This document shows positions 12,239-20,609 of a stretch of DNA of 64,000 bases, in pieces. Within the stretch, counting starts at the first letter, position 1; every line of letters begins with the position of its first letter. The translations under genes were made by a program, and so were the position numbers. The notes under the pieces are model-generated. The model was not told where the DNA came from, did not search any database, and saw nothing but the letters and a program-made list of their open reading frames with translations. Source of the stretch: Extensimonas soli (GTDB lineage Bacteria; Pseudomonadota; Gammaproteobacteria; Burkholderiales; Burkholderiaceae_C); the NCBI RefSeq assembly GCF_029211265.1, contig NZ_JARGEL010000010.1:1-64000 (forward strand). The letters are read 5' to 3'.

Positions 12239-12313
12239 GGACCATAATTGCTGCCGATGACGGGAATGTGGCAGCCCGCCAAACGCTATTGTTTTTGATG
12301 ATTTTTTATGGGA

Positions 12314-12366
12314 TTGAAAGTGCCACTTGTGCTTTTCCATAAAGCACAAGCAGCTACTGTTTTGAT
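12314..12366 (+). repeat. palindromic dispersed repeat, family P, copy 2 (intergenic)
   Basis: The stretch contains TTGTGCTTTTCCATAAAGCA followed by CAAGCAGCTACTGTTTT, with TTGTGCTTT/AAAGCACAAG as its inverted arms. It matches the family core with copies elsewhere in the window. It lies between the divergent EAL-GGDEF and glycerate kinase genes. Confidence 0.75.
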
Positions 12367-12425
12367 TGTAAAAATCCTTCTTTTTCGTGCGGACTTCGAC
12401 CCGTCGGCCCGCAGCGAGGCGTGCC

Positions 12426-13775
12426 ATGCCAGACCCAAGCGCCCCCTTGTCCCCACCGCTGCCTGACCCGCACACCCAGCCGCACGCCTTCCTGCGGGGA
12501 TTGTTCGAGGCCGCGGTGCGCAGCGCTCAGCCCTTGCATGGGCTCGCGGCTGCCTTGCCCGCGCCGCCGCGCGGGCGCACGCTGGTGCTCGGCGCGGGCA
12601 AGGCTGCGGGCGCGATGGCGCAGGCGCTCGAGGCGCTGTGGCCGGCGGATGCGCCGCTGTCGGGCCTGGTCGTGACGCGCTACGGCCACATTCCGCCGCG
12701 ATCCGCGGGACTGCCGCAGCGCATCGAAGTGACGGAGGCCGCGCACCCCGTGCCCGACGCCGCGAGCGAGGCGGCAGCGCAGCGCATGCTTGCGCTCGTG
12801 CAGGCAAGCCGCCTCACGGCCGACGACCTGGTGCTGTTCCTCGTCTCGGGCGGCGGCTCGGCGCTGCTCGCGCTGCCCGTGGAGGGGTTGACCTTGCAGG
12901 ACAAGCAGCGCATCAGCCGCGCCTTGCTCGCAAGCGGCGCGAACATCGCCGAGATGAACTGCGTGCGCAAACACCTCTCGCGCATCAAGGGCGGGCGCCT
13001 CGCGCTTGCGTGCACACCGGCGCCGGTGTGCACGCTCGCGATCAGCGACGTGCCGGGCGACGACCCTGCCGTGATCGCGAGCGGCCCCACGGTGCCCGAC
13101 GCGAGCAGCTGCGCCGAGGTGCTCGAGATCGTGCGGCGTTATGGCATCGCGCTGCCGCAGTCGCTGCGGCAAGGGCTGGAAAGCGGCGTGCTCGAGACGC
13201 CCAAGCCTGGCGCTGCGGCTTTTGCCAAAAACATCGTGCGCCTGATCGCCACGCCCTGGCAGGCGTTGCAGGCTGCGGCGCAGGCTGCGCGCGGCGCAGG
13301 GATCGCTGCGCACGTGCTCTCGGACGCGATCGAAGGCGAGTCGCGCGAAGTGGCCAAGGTGCACGCGGCGCTCGCGCGCAGCGTGGCGCAGCGCGGCGCG
13401 CCGTTTGCGGCGCCCTGCGTGCTCTTGTCGGGCGGCGAAACCACCGTGACGGTGCACCCGCGCGCTGCGGGCGATTTGCCGGGGCGCGGCGGGCGCGCGG
13501 GCGAGTTTTGCCTCGCACTCGCGCAGGCGCTGCAAGGCGCGCCGAACATCTGGGCGCTCGCGGCAGACACCGACGGCATAGACGGCAGCGAGAGCAACGC
13601 GGGCGCCTGGGTGGCGCCGGACACGCTCGCGCGCGCCGCACGCGCCGGCCTGCGCGTGGCCGAGCACCTTGCGCGCAACGATTCCTGGGGATTCTTTTCG
13701 GCCCTGGACGACTTGCTCGTGACCGGGCCGACCTACACCAACGTGAACGACTTTCGCGCGCTGCTGGTGCTCTGA
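12426..13775 (+). CDS. ttuD: glycerate 2-kinase / hydroxypyruvate reductase family protein (MOFRL, TtuD-like)
   Basis: Proteins of this family (DUF4147 plus MOFRL) phosphorylate glycerate at the 2-position; older work named TtuD a hydroxypyruvate reductase in tartrate use. The 449-residue product has the nucleotide-binding start RTLVLGAGKAAGAMAQALE, the loop LFLVSGGGSALLALPVEGLT, the substrate-binding MNCVRKHLSRIKGGRLA, SDVPGDDPAVIASGPTVPD, and the C-terminal MOFRL part with LLSGGETTVTV and AADTDGIDGSE. The ATG at 12426 follows a GAGG site 6 bases upstream and is preferred over an upstream GTG at 12387. It stands alone, divergent from the EAL-GGDEF gene and convergent with the porin. Confidence 0.9.
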   Translation: MPDPSAPLSPPLPDPHTQPHAFLRGLFEAAVRSAQPLHGLAAALPAPPRGRTLVLGAGKAAGAMAQALEALWPADAPLSGLVVTRYGHIPPRSAGLPQRIEVTEAAHPVPDAASEAAAQRMLALVQASRLTADDLVLFLVSGGGSALLALPVEGLTLQDKQRISRALLASGANIAEMNCVRKHLSRIKGGRLALACTPAPVCTLAISDVPGDDPAVIASGPTVPDASSCAEVLEIVRRYGIALPQSLRQGLESGVLETPKPGAAAFAKNIVRLIATPWQALQAAAQAARGAGIAAHVLSDAIEGESREVAKVHAALARSVAQRGAPFAAPCVLLSGGETTVTVHPRAAGDLPGRGGRAGEFCLALAQALQGAPNIWALAADTDGIDGSESNAGAWVAPDTLARAARAGLRVAEHLARNDSWGFFSALDDLLVTGPTYTNVNDFRALLVL

Positions 13776-13824
13776 GCGGCGTTCAAGTGTGCGCAAGTGC
13801 GCGCTGGAAGTGGGCCTGCAGGCG

Positions 13825-14847
13825 TCAGAAGCTGTGGCGCATGCCGATGCCGAAGCTGTTGCCCGTGTCCTGGTTCGTGATGCGGTCGTTCATGAGCATC
13901 GCATAGACGTCGGTGCGCTTGGACAGGTTGTAGTCGTAGCCGAGCGTGAAGGTCTTGCGCTTGAGGTCCACGTCCGTGAGCTTGGTCTGCGCCCACGAGG
14001 CCAGCACCTTGCCCGGCCCGCCGAGCGGGATCGAGGCGCCGACCTGCGTGGTCTTGGCCTTGATCGGGCTGTCGTCGGACTTGGCCTGGCCATAAGTCAG
14101 ATAAGCCTTGACGACGCTGAAGTCGTAGGCGCCGCCGAGCATCCAGTCCTTCTTGGTCGTGCCGAAGTAGGTGGTGGGCGCGGGGTTGCTGATCTGGTCG
14201 TGCTCGTAAAACGCCGTGAGCGTGAGCGGGCCGTTGAAATACAGCGCGTTGACGCCGACGTTCTTCTTGCCGTTGCTGCCGGGCACTTCGCCGAACTGGT
14301 AGTGCAGATTGGCCTTCAGGCCCGAGAAGTCGGGCGTGGTGTAGATGATTTCATTCGACCAGCCAGTGTCCGAGGGCACGGAATTGGCCCAGTGCGAGGC
14401 GTTGAACAGCGGCACGTCCATGTGCAGGATCAGCGGCGCGAAGGTGAAGGAGTCGCCCAGCGGGTTGGCGATCACCGAGGGCAGGAAGTTGGGCGCCAGG
14501 CCGCGCCCCAGCGTCACGGCGCCAAAACTGCCCGAGAGTCCCACGTTCGCATCGCGCGAAAAGAAAGGGTCATTCGGGAAACGGCCGGGTTCGCCCGTAT
14601 CCATGCGCATGAAGCCTGTCAGGGCAAAGTTTGCCTTGAGCCCGCCGCCCAGGTCTTCGCTGCCCTTGAAGCCGAACCACGAGGTCGTCATGCCGCCGCT
14701 GCCCACAGTGCTGGTGCGCTCGGCATCGCCGGCATAGCGCATGGAGCCCACATAGGCATCGAGCAAGCCCGTGACCTGCACGGAGCTCTGGGCCTGGGCG
14801 GCTGCGGCGCACAGCAGCGCGGCCAGGGTGACGAGATTCTTTTTCAT
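13825..14847 (-). CDS. outer-membrane porin (OmpC-like, Gram-negative porin family)
   Basis: This trimeric general porin of the betaproteobacterial type admits small solutes through the outer membrane. The 340-residue product starts with a signal peptide (MKKNLVTLAALLCAAAAQAQ) and then SSVQVTGLLDAYVG, the family's first beta strand. It ends GNSFGIGMRHSF, with the C-terminal Phe needed for barrel insertion. Alternating hydrophobic strands fill the rest (for example DVYAMLMNDRITNQDTGNSF). The ATG at 14847 has a strong GGAGG site 7 bases upstream. It is divergent from the FNR-type regulator across 240 bases, which include an FNR-type box. Confidence 0.93.
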   Translation of the reverse strand: MKKNLVTLAALLCAAAAQAQSSVQVTGLLDAYVGSMRYAGDAERTSTVGSGGMTTSWFGFKGSEDLGGGLKANFALTGFMRMDTGEPGRFPNDPFFSRDANVGLSGSFGAVTLGRGLAPNFLPSVIANPLGDSFTFAPLILHMDVPLFNASHWANSVPSDTGWSNEIIYTTPDFSGLKANLHYQFGEVPGSNGKKNVGVNALYFNGPLTLTAFYEHDQISNPAPTTYFGTTKKDWMLGGAYDFSVVKAYLTYGQAKSDDSPIKAKTTQVGASIPLGGPGKVLASWAQTKLTDVDLKRKTFTLGYDYNLSKRTDVYAMLMNDRITNQDTGNSFGIGMRHSF

Positions 14848-15035
14848 GGATAACCCTCCTGGAAAAAAGGAACGCCGGCATTGTCGGCGCGACGCCGGCG
14901 CGCGATCTATGGCAACCCCGGCAATGCGCTGGGCACAAAAAGCGGCCATGGCAAATAAAAGCAATTCTCATGCCGCCGCAAGGTGGTGCATGGCGGTGGC
15001 GCGGCACGTGTGGGCGGCCGGATAGGTGGCACCAT

Positions 15036-15049
15036 TTGATTTTGCTCAA
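15036..15049. promoter_or_regulatory. FNR-type box TTGAT-N4-CTCAA
   Basis: TTGAT-TTTG-CTCAA differs by one base from the FNR-family consensus TTGAT-N4-ATCAA. It lies between the divergent porin (start 14847) and an FNR-family regulator (start 15087), 37 bases upstream of the latter's ATG, where binding would most simply repress the regulator itself. Confidence 0.6.
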
Positions 15050-15086
15050 TATGGGCGGCGGCGCGGCACGGCACAGTCGGGGCACC

Positions 15087-15722
15087 ATGTTGTCATCCAC
15101 CCTGTTCCCCCTTTCTTCGGAAGCCGAGACGGCGGTTGCGGGCGACATGCTGCGCCAGCGCCACGAGCGCCTGGATTCGGTGCTGCACCTCGATAGCGGC
15201 CGCGTCGTGCTCGGCGTGTGCGAACACGGCGAGTTGCGCCATCGCCTCGGGCTGGTCGAAGGGCCGTGCTGGCTGGACGCGGCCGATGCCCTGCTTGGCA
15301 AGCACTGCGCGGTCGATATGGTGGCCGAAACGGCGGTGCGGCTGCGCCGCTTGCCTTTGGCTGCGTTCCAGCAAGGTTGTGCCGCGCTGCCGGAGCCTGC
15401 GCGCGCCTTGCTGCACGACATGGCCGCCGCGTGCCGCCGGCAGACGGACCTGGCCGTGAGCCGCCTGGCGCAGGACGCCGAGGCGCGCTGTGCGCAGTGG
15501 CTGCTGCAGCATGCACAGCCCGAACCCAACGGCACCCTGCGCGTGACCCTGCAAGAACGCAAGCGCATCATCGCCGCGCAGTTGGGCATTGCGCCCGAGA
15601 CTTTCTCGCGCATCCTGCGCCACCTGCGCGAGCATGGTCTGATCGCAGGCACGGGCAACGTGCTCAACCTGCCGCAGCCGCACGCCCTGCAATCGGTTGC
15701 GGGCGTTACCCCTGGTTTCTGA
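15087..15722 (+). CDS. Crp/Fnr-family transcriptional regulator
   Basis: The 211-residue protein has an N-terminal cyclic-nucleotide-type sensor fold (about 10-115), a dimer helix (about 118-140) and a C-terminal winged helix (about 150-205). The recognition helix PETFSRILRHLREHGLI carries Glu, Ser and Arg in the same E-xx-SR spacing that FNR uses to read TTGAT half-sites, and such a box lies just upstream. The four cysteines that hold the oxygen-sensing iron-sulfur cluster of FNR are not in place, so the signal is unknown; heme- or redox-sensing Dnr/Nnr-like roles are possible. The ATG at 15087 is chosen because it follows the promoter region and box; in-frame codons upstream are Trp/Arg/Gly-rich and read through that box. 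Confidence 0.85.
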   Translation: MLSSTLFPLSSEAETAVAGDMLRQRHERLDSVLHLDSGRVVLGVCEHGELRHRLGLVEGPCWLDAADALLGKHCAVDMVAETAVRLRRLPLAAFQQGCAALPEPARALLHDMAAACRRQTDLAVSRLAQDAEARCAQWLLQHAQPEPNGTLRVTLQERKRIIAAQLGIAPETFSRILRHLREHGLIAGTGNVLNLPQPHALQSVAGVTPGF

Positions 15723-15941
15723 GAGCCCGTTCAGATCGTCCCGCAGGTGCCCGTCTGGACGCCCGCCCGCCGTGCCCGCGCCTTTGGCGGGATTCGGGTT
15801 CCCCCCAAATTACACGCGCGTTGCGGCTGCGTATGCTGCCATCCATGCGCCCGCATTCCGGGGCGCGTGGATGCCTTCGATGTTCGATCTTCCTCTTACG
15901 CTGGCGCTTGCGGGCACGGCCTTTGCGCCGAAGGCGGCCTG

Positions 15942-18200
15942 ATGCCTCTCGCTGCGCCATCGACCTGCGCGCCATCGTCCGCCGCTCCCGCGGGCGTCGC
16001 CCCCGCCTGGAGCATGCCCGGCCCCCTGGTGCTGCGCCTGATGGGCGTGGCGCTGGTGCTGCTCGTGCTCGCGGGGGCTGCCAGCGCGTGGCTCGTGGCG
16101 CGTTCCGTGCAGCAGGACGCCCTCGACAGGCTCGCGCGCCAGCAAAGCGACGAGGTCGATCTGCTGGCACGGCTTTTCGCGGGCAAGATCGAGCAGGTGC
16201 AAAAGCCGTTGCGCGGCGCGGCCACGCGCATCACGCCGCAACTGCTGGCGCAGCCCGCGGCGCTGCAGCGCGCGCTGCAGCAGGAACTCGCGGCAGCGCC
16301 CTGGTTCGCCAGCATGACCGTGGCGCGCTCCGATGGCACCGTGCTCACGCACCTGCAAGCGCACCAGGCCGGCACGCTGCGCGACAGCGGCGTGGCGCCA
16401 CAAAGCGCGGACGAGCCCGGACTGGACGAAGCCAGCGCCGCCGAGCGCGCGCTCTTGCAGCGCACCGTGCGCGAGGCCAGGGCGCAGGTGGGCGAAGTGC
16501 TTGCCGGCGGGTCGGCCGCGGCGCACATCGCCTTCAGCCTGCCGCTGCTGGGGGCGAACGGACAGGTGCTGGGCGCGCTGGGCGTCAGCGTGCCGCTGCC
16601 ATCGCAGGCCTTGTTCGCGCCCGCAGTGACTGCCGTGCCCCAGCAAGGGCAGGCGCGGCTGCTGGTATTTACGCGCACGGGCCGCATTCTTTTCCACACC
16701 GATCCGGCCCGTGTGCTCGGCAGCGTGCGCGATGAAGCGGGCCTTCGGCCTGATGCTGCATGCGCGCCGGCAGCGCTTGGGGGGCGTGCGCAGGTGCAGG
16801 GTGGGTACCTGGCGAGTTGCGCGGACATGCCGCTGCCGCAGTGGACCGTGGCGCGTGTGAGCGCCGTGCCCGATCTGCTCGGCGCGGGGGCGGCCTTGCG
16901 CCGCGGCGCGGGGCAGGCTGCAGTGGCCGCAGTGGGCGGGTGTGCTTTGCTGCTGGTGGGGCTGCTGGCCTGGCTGGCGCAGCCGCTCGCGCGCCTGGGG
17001 CGCGAGGCGCAGCGCGTGCGGCGGCCACTGGATGCTTCTGCAGCAGCGGCTGCGCCGGGCGCGGGTTTGTTGCCACCTGGGCCCGCTGCGCAGGCAGCGC
17101 AGCCGTGGGCTGAAACCGGTGCCGCGGCCAAGGGGGATGAGGTGGCCGCGCTGGCGGACTGGCTGCAGCGCCTGCAGCAAGAAGGCCTGCGCCAATGGCA
17201 GCGCAGCGATGCCCTCGCGGCGCAGCTGCAGTCCATTTTGGAACACGCCCCGGTGGGCATCGCGGTTTCGCGCCAAGGCGTTTTGCAGCTGCTCGGGCGC
17301 CAGGCGTGCCAGATGCTCGGCTACGGCGTGCATGAGCTGCAGGGCCGCTCGGCGCGGCGCTTGCACCCGAGCGACGCCGACTACGCACATTGGCGCACCC
17401 GCATGCAGACCGAGTTTGCCGCCCACGGCGTGCTCGACGGCGAGGCGCGCTTTGTGCGCAAGGACGGCAGCCTGATGTGGGCGCAGGTGCAGGCGCGGCC
17501 TCTGCAGCCGGGCGATGCCGAGGCGGGCATCCTGTGGCTGTTCGAGGACATCACCGCGCAGCGCGAGGTGCGCCACCAGCAGGAGTGGGAGCGCACGCAC
17601 GACGCGCTCACGCAGCTGTGCAACCGCGCGAGCTTCGAGCAGCGCCTGGGCCTGCTGCTGGCCGAGCGCGGCCAGGCGGCCGAGATCGCGGCAAGGTCGG
17701 GGAACGTGGCCGTGGTGCACGCCGATTTCGATCCGGCCGAGGCGGGCGTGCTGCTGTTTCTGGACCTCGACCACCTCACGCTGGTCAACGAAGTCGCGGG
17801 CCACGGCGCGGGCGACGACGTGCTGCGCCATGTTGCGCGGCTCATCGACCACCAGGTGCGCCAGACTGGCTGGGCCGCGCGCCTGGGTGGCGACAAGTTC
17901 GGCGTAGTGCTGCCGCGCTGCTCGCTCGCGCGCGGCCAGGCCGTGGCCGAGCAGCTGCGCGTCGCGGTGCAGGCGCTCGAAGCCACCTACCATGGACACA
18001 GCTTCACGCTCAGCGTGAGCATAGGGCTGGTGCCGCTGGGCGATGCCCATTGGCACGACCTGCGCACCGTGCTGCACGCCGCCGACATGGCCTGCTACGA
18101 GGCCAAGCGCGCGGGGCGCAACCGTGTGCTGACCCAGCAGGTGCTGCAAGACCGCGGCGACGCGGCTCTGACGCGCGGCCTGCGGGCGCGGCAAGCCTGA
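15942..18200 (+). CDS. membrane sensor with Cache-like, PAS and degenerate GGDEF domains
   Basis: The 752-residue product has a first membrane helix at about 27-53 (LMGVALVLLVLAGAASAWLV), a periplasmic Cache-like sensor region (about 55-320), a second helix at about 325-350 (VGGCALLLVGLLAWLAQPLA), a PAS domain at about 425-545 (APVGIAVSRQG, then LFEDITAQREV), and a GGDEF domain (about 560-725) with HDALTQLCNRASFEQRL. The signature is GGDKF at 649-653: Lys replaces a Glu needed for metal and catalysis in active diguanylate cyclases, and no RxxD inhibitory site precedes it. It is probably catalytically inactive or altered, despite an otherwise intact fold. The ATG at 15942 gives the usual sensor start; the frame is open further upstream. 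Confidence 0.82.
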   Translation: MPLAAPSTCAPSSAAPAGVAPAWSMPGPLVLRLMGVALVLLVLAGAASAWLVARSVQQDALDRLARQQSDEVDLLARLFAGKIEQVQKPLRGAATRITPQLLAQPAALQRALQQELAAAPWFASMTVARSDGTVLTHLQAHQAGTLRDSGVAPQSADEPGLDEASAAERALLQRTVREARAQVGEVLAGGSAAAHIAFSLPLLGANGQVLGALGVSVPLPSQALFAPAVTAVPQQGQARLLVFTRTGRILFHTDPARVLGSVRDEAGLRPDAACAPAALGGRAQVQGGYLASCADMPLPQWTVARVSAVPDLLGAGAALRRGAGQAAVAAVGGCALLLVGLLAWLAQPLARLGREAQRVRRPLDASAAAAAPGAGLLPPGPAAQAAQPWAETGAAAKGDEVAALADWLQRLQQEGLRQWQRSDALAAQLQSILEHAPVGIAVSRQGVLQLLGRQACQMLGYGVHELQGRSARRLHPSDADYAHWRTRMQTEFAAHGVLDGEARFVRKDGSLMWAQVQARPLQPGDAEAGILWLFEDITAQREVRHQQEWERTHDALTQLCNRASFEQRLGLLLAERGQAAEIAARSGNVAVVHADFDPAEAGVLLFLDLDHLTLVNEVAGHGAGDDVLRHVARLIDHQVRQTGWAARLGGDKFGVVLPRCSLARGQAVAEQLRVAVQALEATYHGHSFTLSVSIGLVPLGDAHWHDLRTVLHAADMACYEAKRAGRNRVLTQQVLQDRGDAALTRGLRARQA

Positions 18201-18212
18201 GCAGTAGTGACC

Positions 18213-20609
18213 TCAGTCCGCTGCCAAGGCCCCGAGCGCACGCAGGATCTGCTCGGGCGTGGCCGGGGCGTCGAGGCGCAGCGGCTGTGCGGCGAAGGGC
18301 TTGGCCGCCGCACCCACCGTGCTTTGTTCGCCCGCTGCGCCCGGCGCGGCGGCGATGGCGTTGCGCAGCGCCTCATAGACGCTGAGCGCGAGCATGAAGG
18401 GCGGCTCGCCCACGGCCTTGCTGCCGCCCACGTTGTCTTCGCGGTTGGGCTCGGGCCACAAGTCCACGTGAAACTGCACGGGCATGTCGCCCGCCGTGGG
18501 GATTTTGTAGGTGCTGGGCGCGCAGGTGCTCAGGGCGCCGGCGTCGTTCCACACGAGCTGCTCGGTCGTGAGCCAACCCATGCCCTGCACGAAGCCGCCC
18601 TCGATCTGGCCGCGGTCTATGGCCGGGTTGATGCTGCGGCCCACGTCGTGCAGGATGTCCACGCGCAGCACGCGGCTCTCGCCCGTGAGCGTGTCTATGG
18701 CCACCTCGGTGCAGGCCGCGCCGTAGGCGAAGTAGTAAAACGGCCGGCCCGTGAGCGTGTGCTTGTCGTAGTGGATCTTGGGCGTGCGGTAAAAGCCGTC
18801 GCTCCACAGCTGCACGCGCTGCGCGTAGGCGAGCTGCACCAGCGCCGCGAAGCTGCGCTGGTGCGTGGGCGAGTGCACCTGGCCGTCGGCAAAGCGCACC
18901 TGCGCGGGGCTGCAGCCGTCGAGCTGCGCCACCAGCGCCGCCAGGCGCGTGCGCACCTGGCGTGCGGCGTCCTGCGCGGCGCGGCCGTTGAGGTCGGTGC
19001 CGCTCGACGCGGCCGTGGCGCTCGCGTTGGGCACCTTGGCGGTGTCGCTGGCCGTCACCTGCACGCGGCCAAGCGGCACGCCGAGCTCGTCGGCGACGAT
19101 CTGCGCCACCTTGGTGTGCAGCCCTTGCCCCATCTCGGTGCCGCCGTGGTTGACCTGCACGCTGCCGTCGGTATAGACGTGCACCAGCGCGCCCGCCTGG
19201 TTGAACTGCGTGGCCGTGAAGCTGATGCCGAACTTGACCGGCGTGAGCGCGAGCCCACGGCGCAGCACGGGCTGCGTGCGATTCCAGCCAAAAATGGCCT
19301 CTTGCCGGCGTCGGTACTGCGCAGACAGCTCCAGTTGTGAGAGCAATTGCGGCAGGATGTTGTCTTCCACCGCCATTTGGTAGGGCGTGGTGTGGCGCCC
19401 CGCGGTCGGGTCGGGGTCGTAGAGGTTGCGCAGCCTCACGTCGAGCGCGTCACGCCCCAGCGCGCGCGCGATGTCCCCGAGGATGGCCTCGATCGCGAGC
19501 ATGCCCTGCGGCCCGCCAAAGCCGCGGAAGGCCGTGTGGCTTTGCGTGTGCGTCTTGCAGCGCAGCGAGGTGATTTCCACGTCGCCCAGGTAGTAGGCGT
19601 TGTCGCAGTGGAACACCGCGCGGTCGGCCACCGGGCCCGAGAGGTCGGCCGAGAAGCCGCAGTTGGCCGCCATTTGCAGCCGCAGGCCCTGGATGCGCCC
19701 CGTGTCGTCGAAGCCCACCTCGTACTCGTAGGCGAAGGGGTGGCGCTTGCCGGTGATGAGAAAGTCCTCGCGCCGCGCGAGCCGCAGCTTCACGGGGCGG
19801 CCGAACTTGTGCGCGGCCAGCGCCGCCCATACGGCGATCTGGCCGGCCTGCGTCTCCTTGCCGCCAAAGCCGCCGCCCATGCGCCGGCATTCCACGCGCA
19901 CCGCGTGCTGCGCAAGCCCGAGCGCGTGCGCGACCCAGTGCTGCACCTCGGCGGGGTGCTGCGTGCTCGAATGCACGAGCCACTGGCCTTGCTCCAGCGG
20001 CAGCGCGTAGGCGACCTGCCCTTCGAGGTAAAAGTGCTCCTGCCCGCCGACCTCGAAGCGCCCGCGCAGGCGCCGCGGGGCCACCGCGAGCGCCGCCGCC
20101 GCATCGCCGCGGCGCAGCGTGACGGGTGGCAGCACGTAGCTTTGCGACTGCAGCGCCTGTTCGAGCGTGAGGATCGCGGGCAGCGGCGCAATGTCGGCCT
20201 GCACCGCGCGCGCCGCGCGCCGCGCCAGCGCCGGGCTGTCCGCCACCACCAGCCCCAGCACCTGGCCCAGGTACTGCACGCGCTCGTGCGCAAAAATGGG
20301 CTCATCGCGCGCGGGCGTGGGCAGCCACAAGTCGCCTGGCAGGTCGCCCGCGAGCACCACGCCGTGCACGCCGGCCAGCGCGAGCGCAGGTGCCGCGTCG
20401 ATGCCGCGCAGCAGCCCGTGCGCACACGGCGAGACGATGGGCGCGGCGTAGAGCGTGCCCTTGGTCTCGGGCAGGTCATCGACATAGGGCGCCGCGCCGC
20501 AGACCTGGGCACGCGCGCTTTCGTGCGGCCAGGGCTGGCCCAGCGCGGGGCTGAGGGACATCGGCAAGGATGCGGCAGAAGCCGCGGCAGGCAGCGTAGC
20601 GGGCTTCAT
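18213..20609 (-). CDS. xdhB: xanthine dehydrogenase, molybdopterin-binding subunit
   Basis: The large subunit holds the molybdenum cofactor and oxidises hypoxanthine to xanthine and xanthine to urate. The 798-residue product has the aldehyde-oxidase/xanthine-dehydrogenase fold: KGTLYAAPIVSPCAHGLLRG near the start, the cofactor loop RRMGGGFGGKETQAGQIA, AFRGFGGPQGMLAIE, GGTEMGQGLHTKVAQIVADE, and the active-site glutamate region AVGEPPFMLALSVYEALRN near the end. Its ATG overlaps the xdhA stop as ATGA, so the two are translationally coupled. The maturation factor xdhC is not in this window. Confidence 0.95.
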   Translation of the reverse strand: MKPATLPAAASAASLPMSLSPALGQPWPHESARAQVCGAAPYVDDLPETKGTLYAAPIVSPCAHGLLRGIDAAPALALAGVHGVVLAGDLPGDLWLPTPARDEPIFAHERVQYLGQVLGLVVADSPALARRAARAVQADIAPLPAILTLEQALQSQSYVLPPVTLRRGDAAAALAVAPRRLRGRFEVGGQEHFYLEGQVAYALPLEQGQWLVHSSTQHPAEVQHWVAHALGLAQHAVRVECRRMGGGFGGKETQAGQIAVWAALAAHKFGRPVKLRLARREDFLITGKRHPFAYEYEVGFDDTGRIQGLRLQMAANCGFSADLSGPVADRAVFHCDNAYYLGDVEITSLRCKTHTQSHTAFRGFGGPQGMLAIEAILGDIARALGRDALDVRLRNLYDPDPTAGRHTTPYQMAVEDNILPQLLSQLELSAQYRRRQEAIFGWNRTQPVLRRGLALTPVKFGISFTATQFNQAGALVHVYTDGSVQVNHGGTEMGQGLHTKVAQIVADELGVPLGRVQVTASDTAKVPNASATAASSGTDLNGRAAQDAARQVRTRLAALVAQLDGCSPAQVRFADGQVHSPTHQRSFAALVQLAYAQRVQLWSDGFYRTPKIHYDKHTLTGRPFYYFAYGAACTEVAIDTLTGESRVLRVDILHDVGRSINPAIDRGQIEGGFVQGMGWLTTEQLVWNDAGALSTCAPSTYKIPTAGDMPVQFHVDLWPEPNREDNVGGSKAVGEPPFMLALSVYEALRNAIAAAPGAAGEQSTVGAAAKPFAAQPLRLDAPATPEQILRALGALAAD

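Noticed and set aside
12354-13796. Minus-strand frame opposite the glycerate kinase
   Set aside because: The plus strand shows clear MOFRL/DUF4147 motifs; the opposite frame is a composition shadow.
15697-15942. 81-residue frame just before the Cache-PAS-GGDEF gene
   Set aside because: It is Pro/Arg/Ala-rich, has no ribosome site, and its only membrane-like part spans the region where the downstream gene's leader should be.
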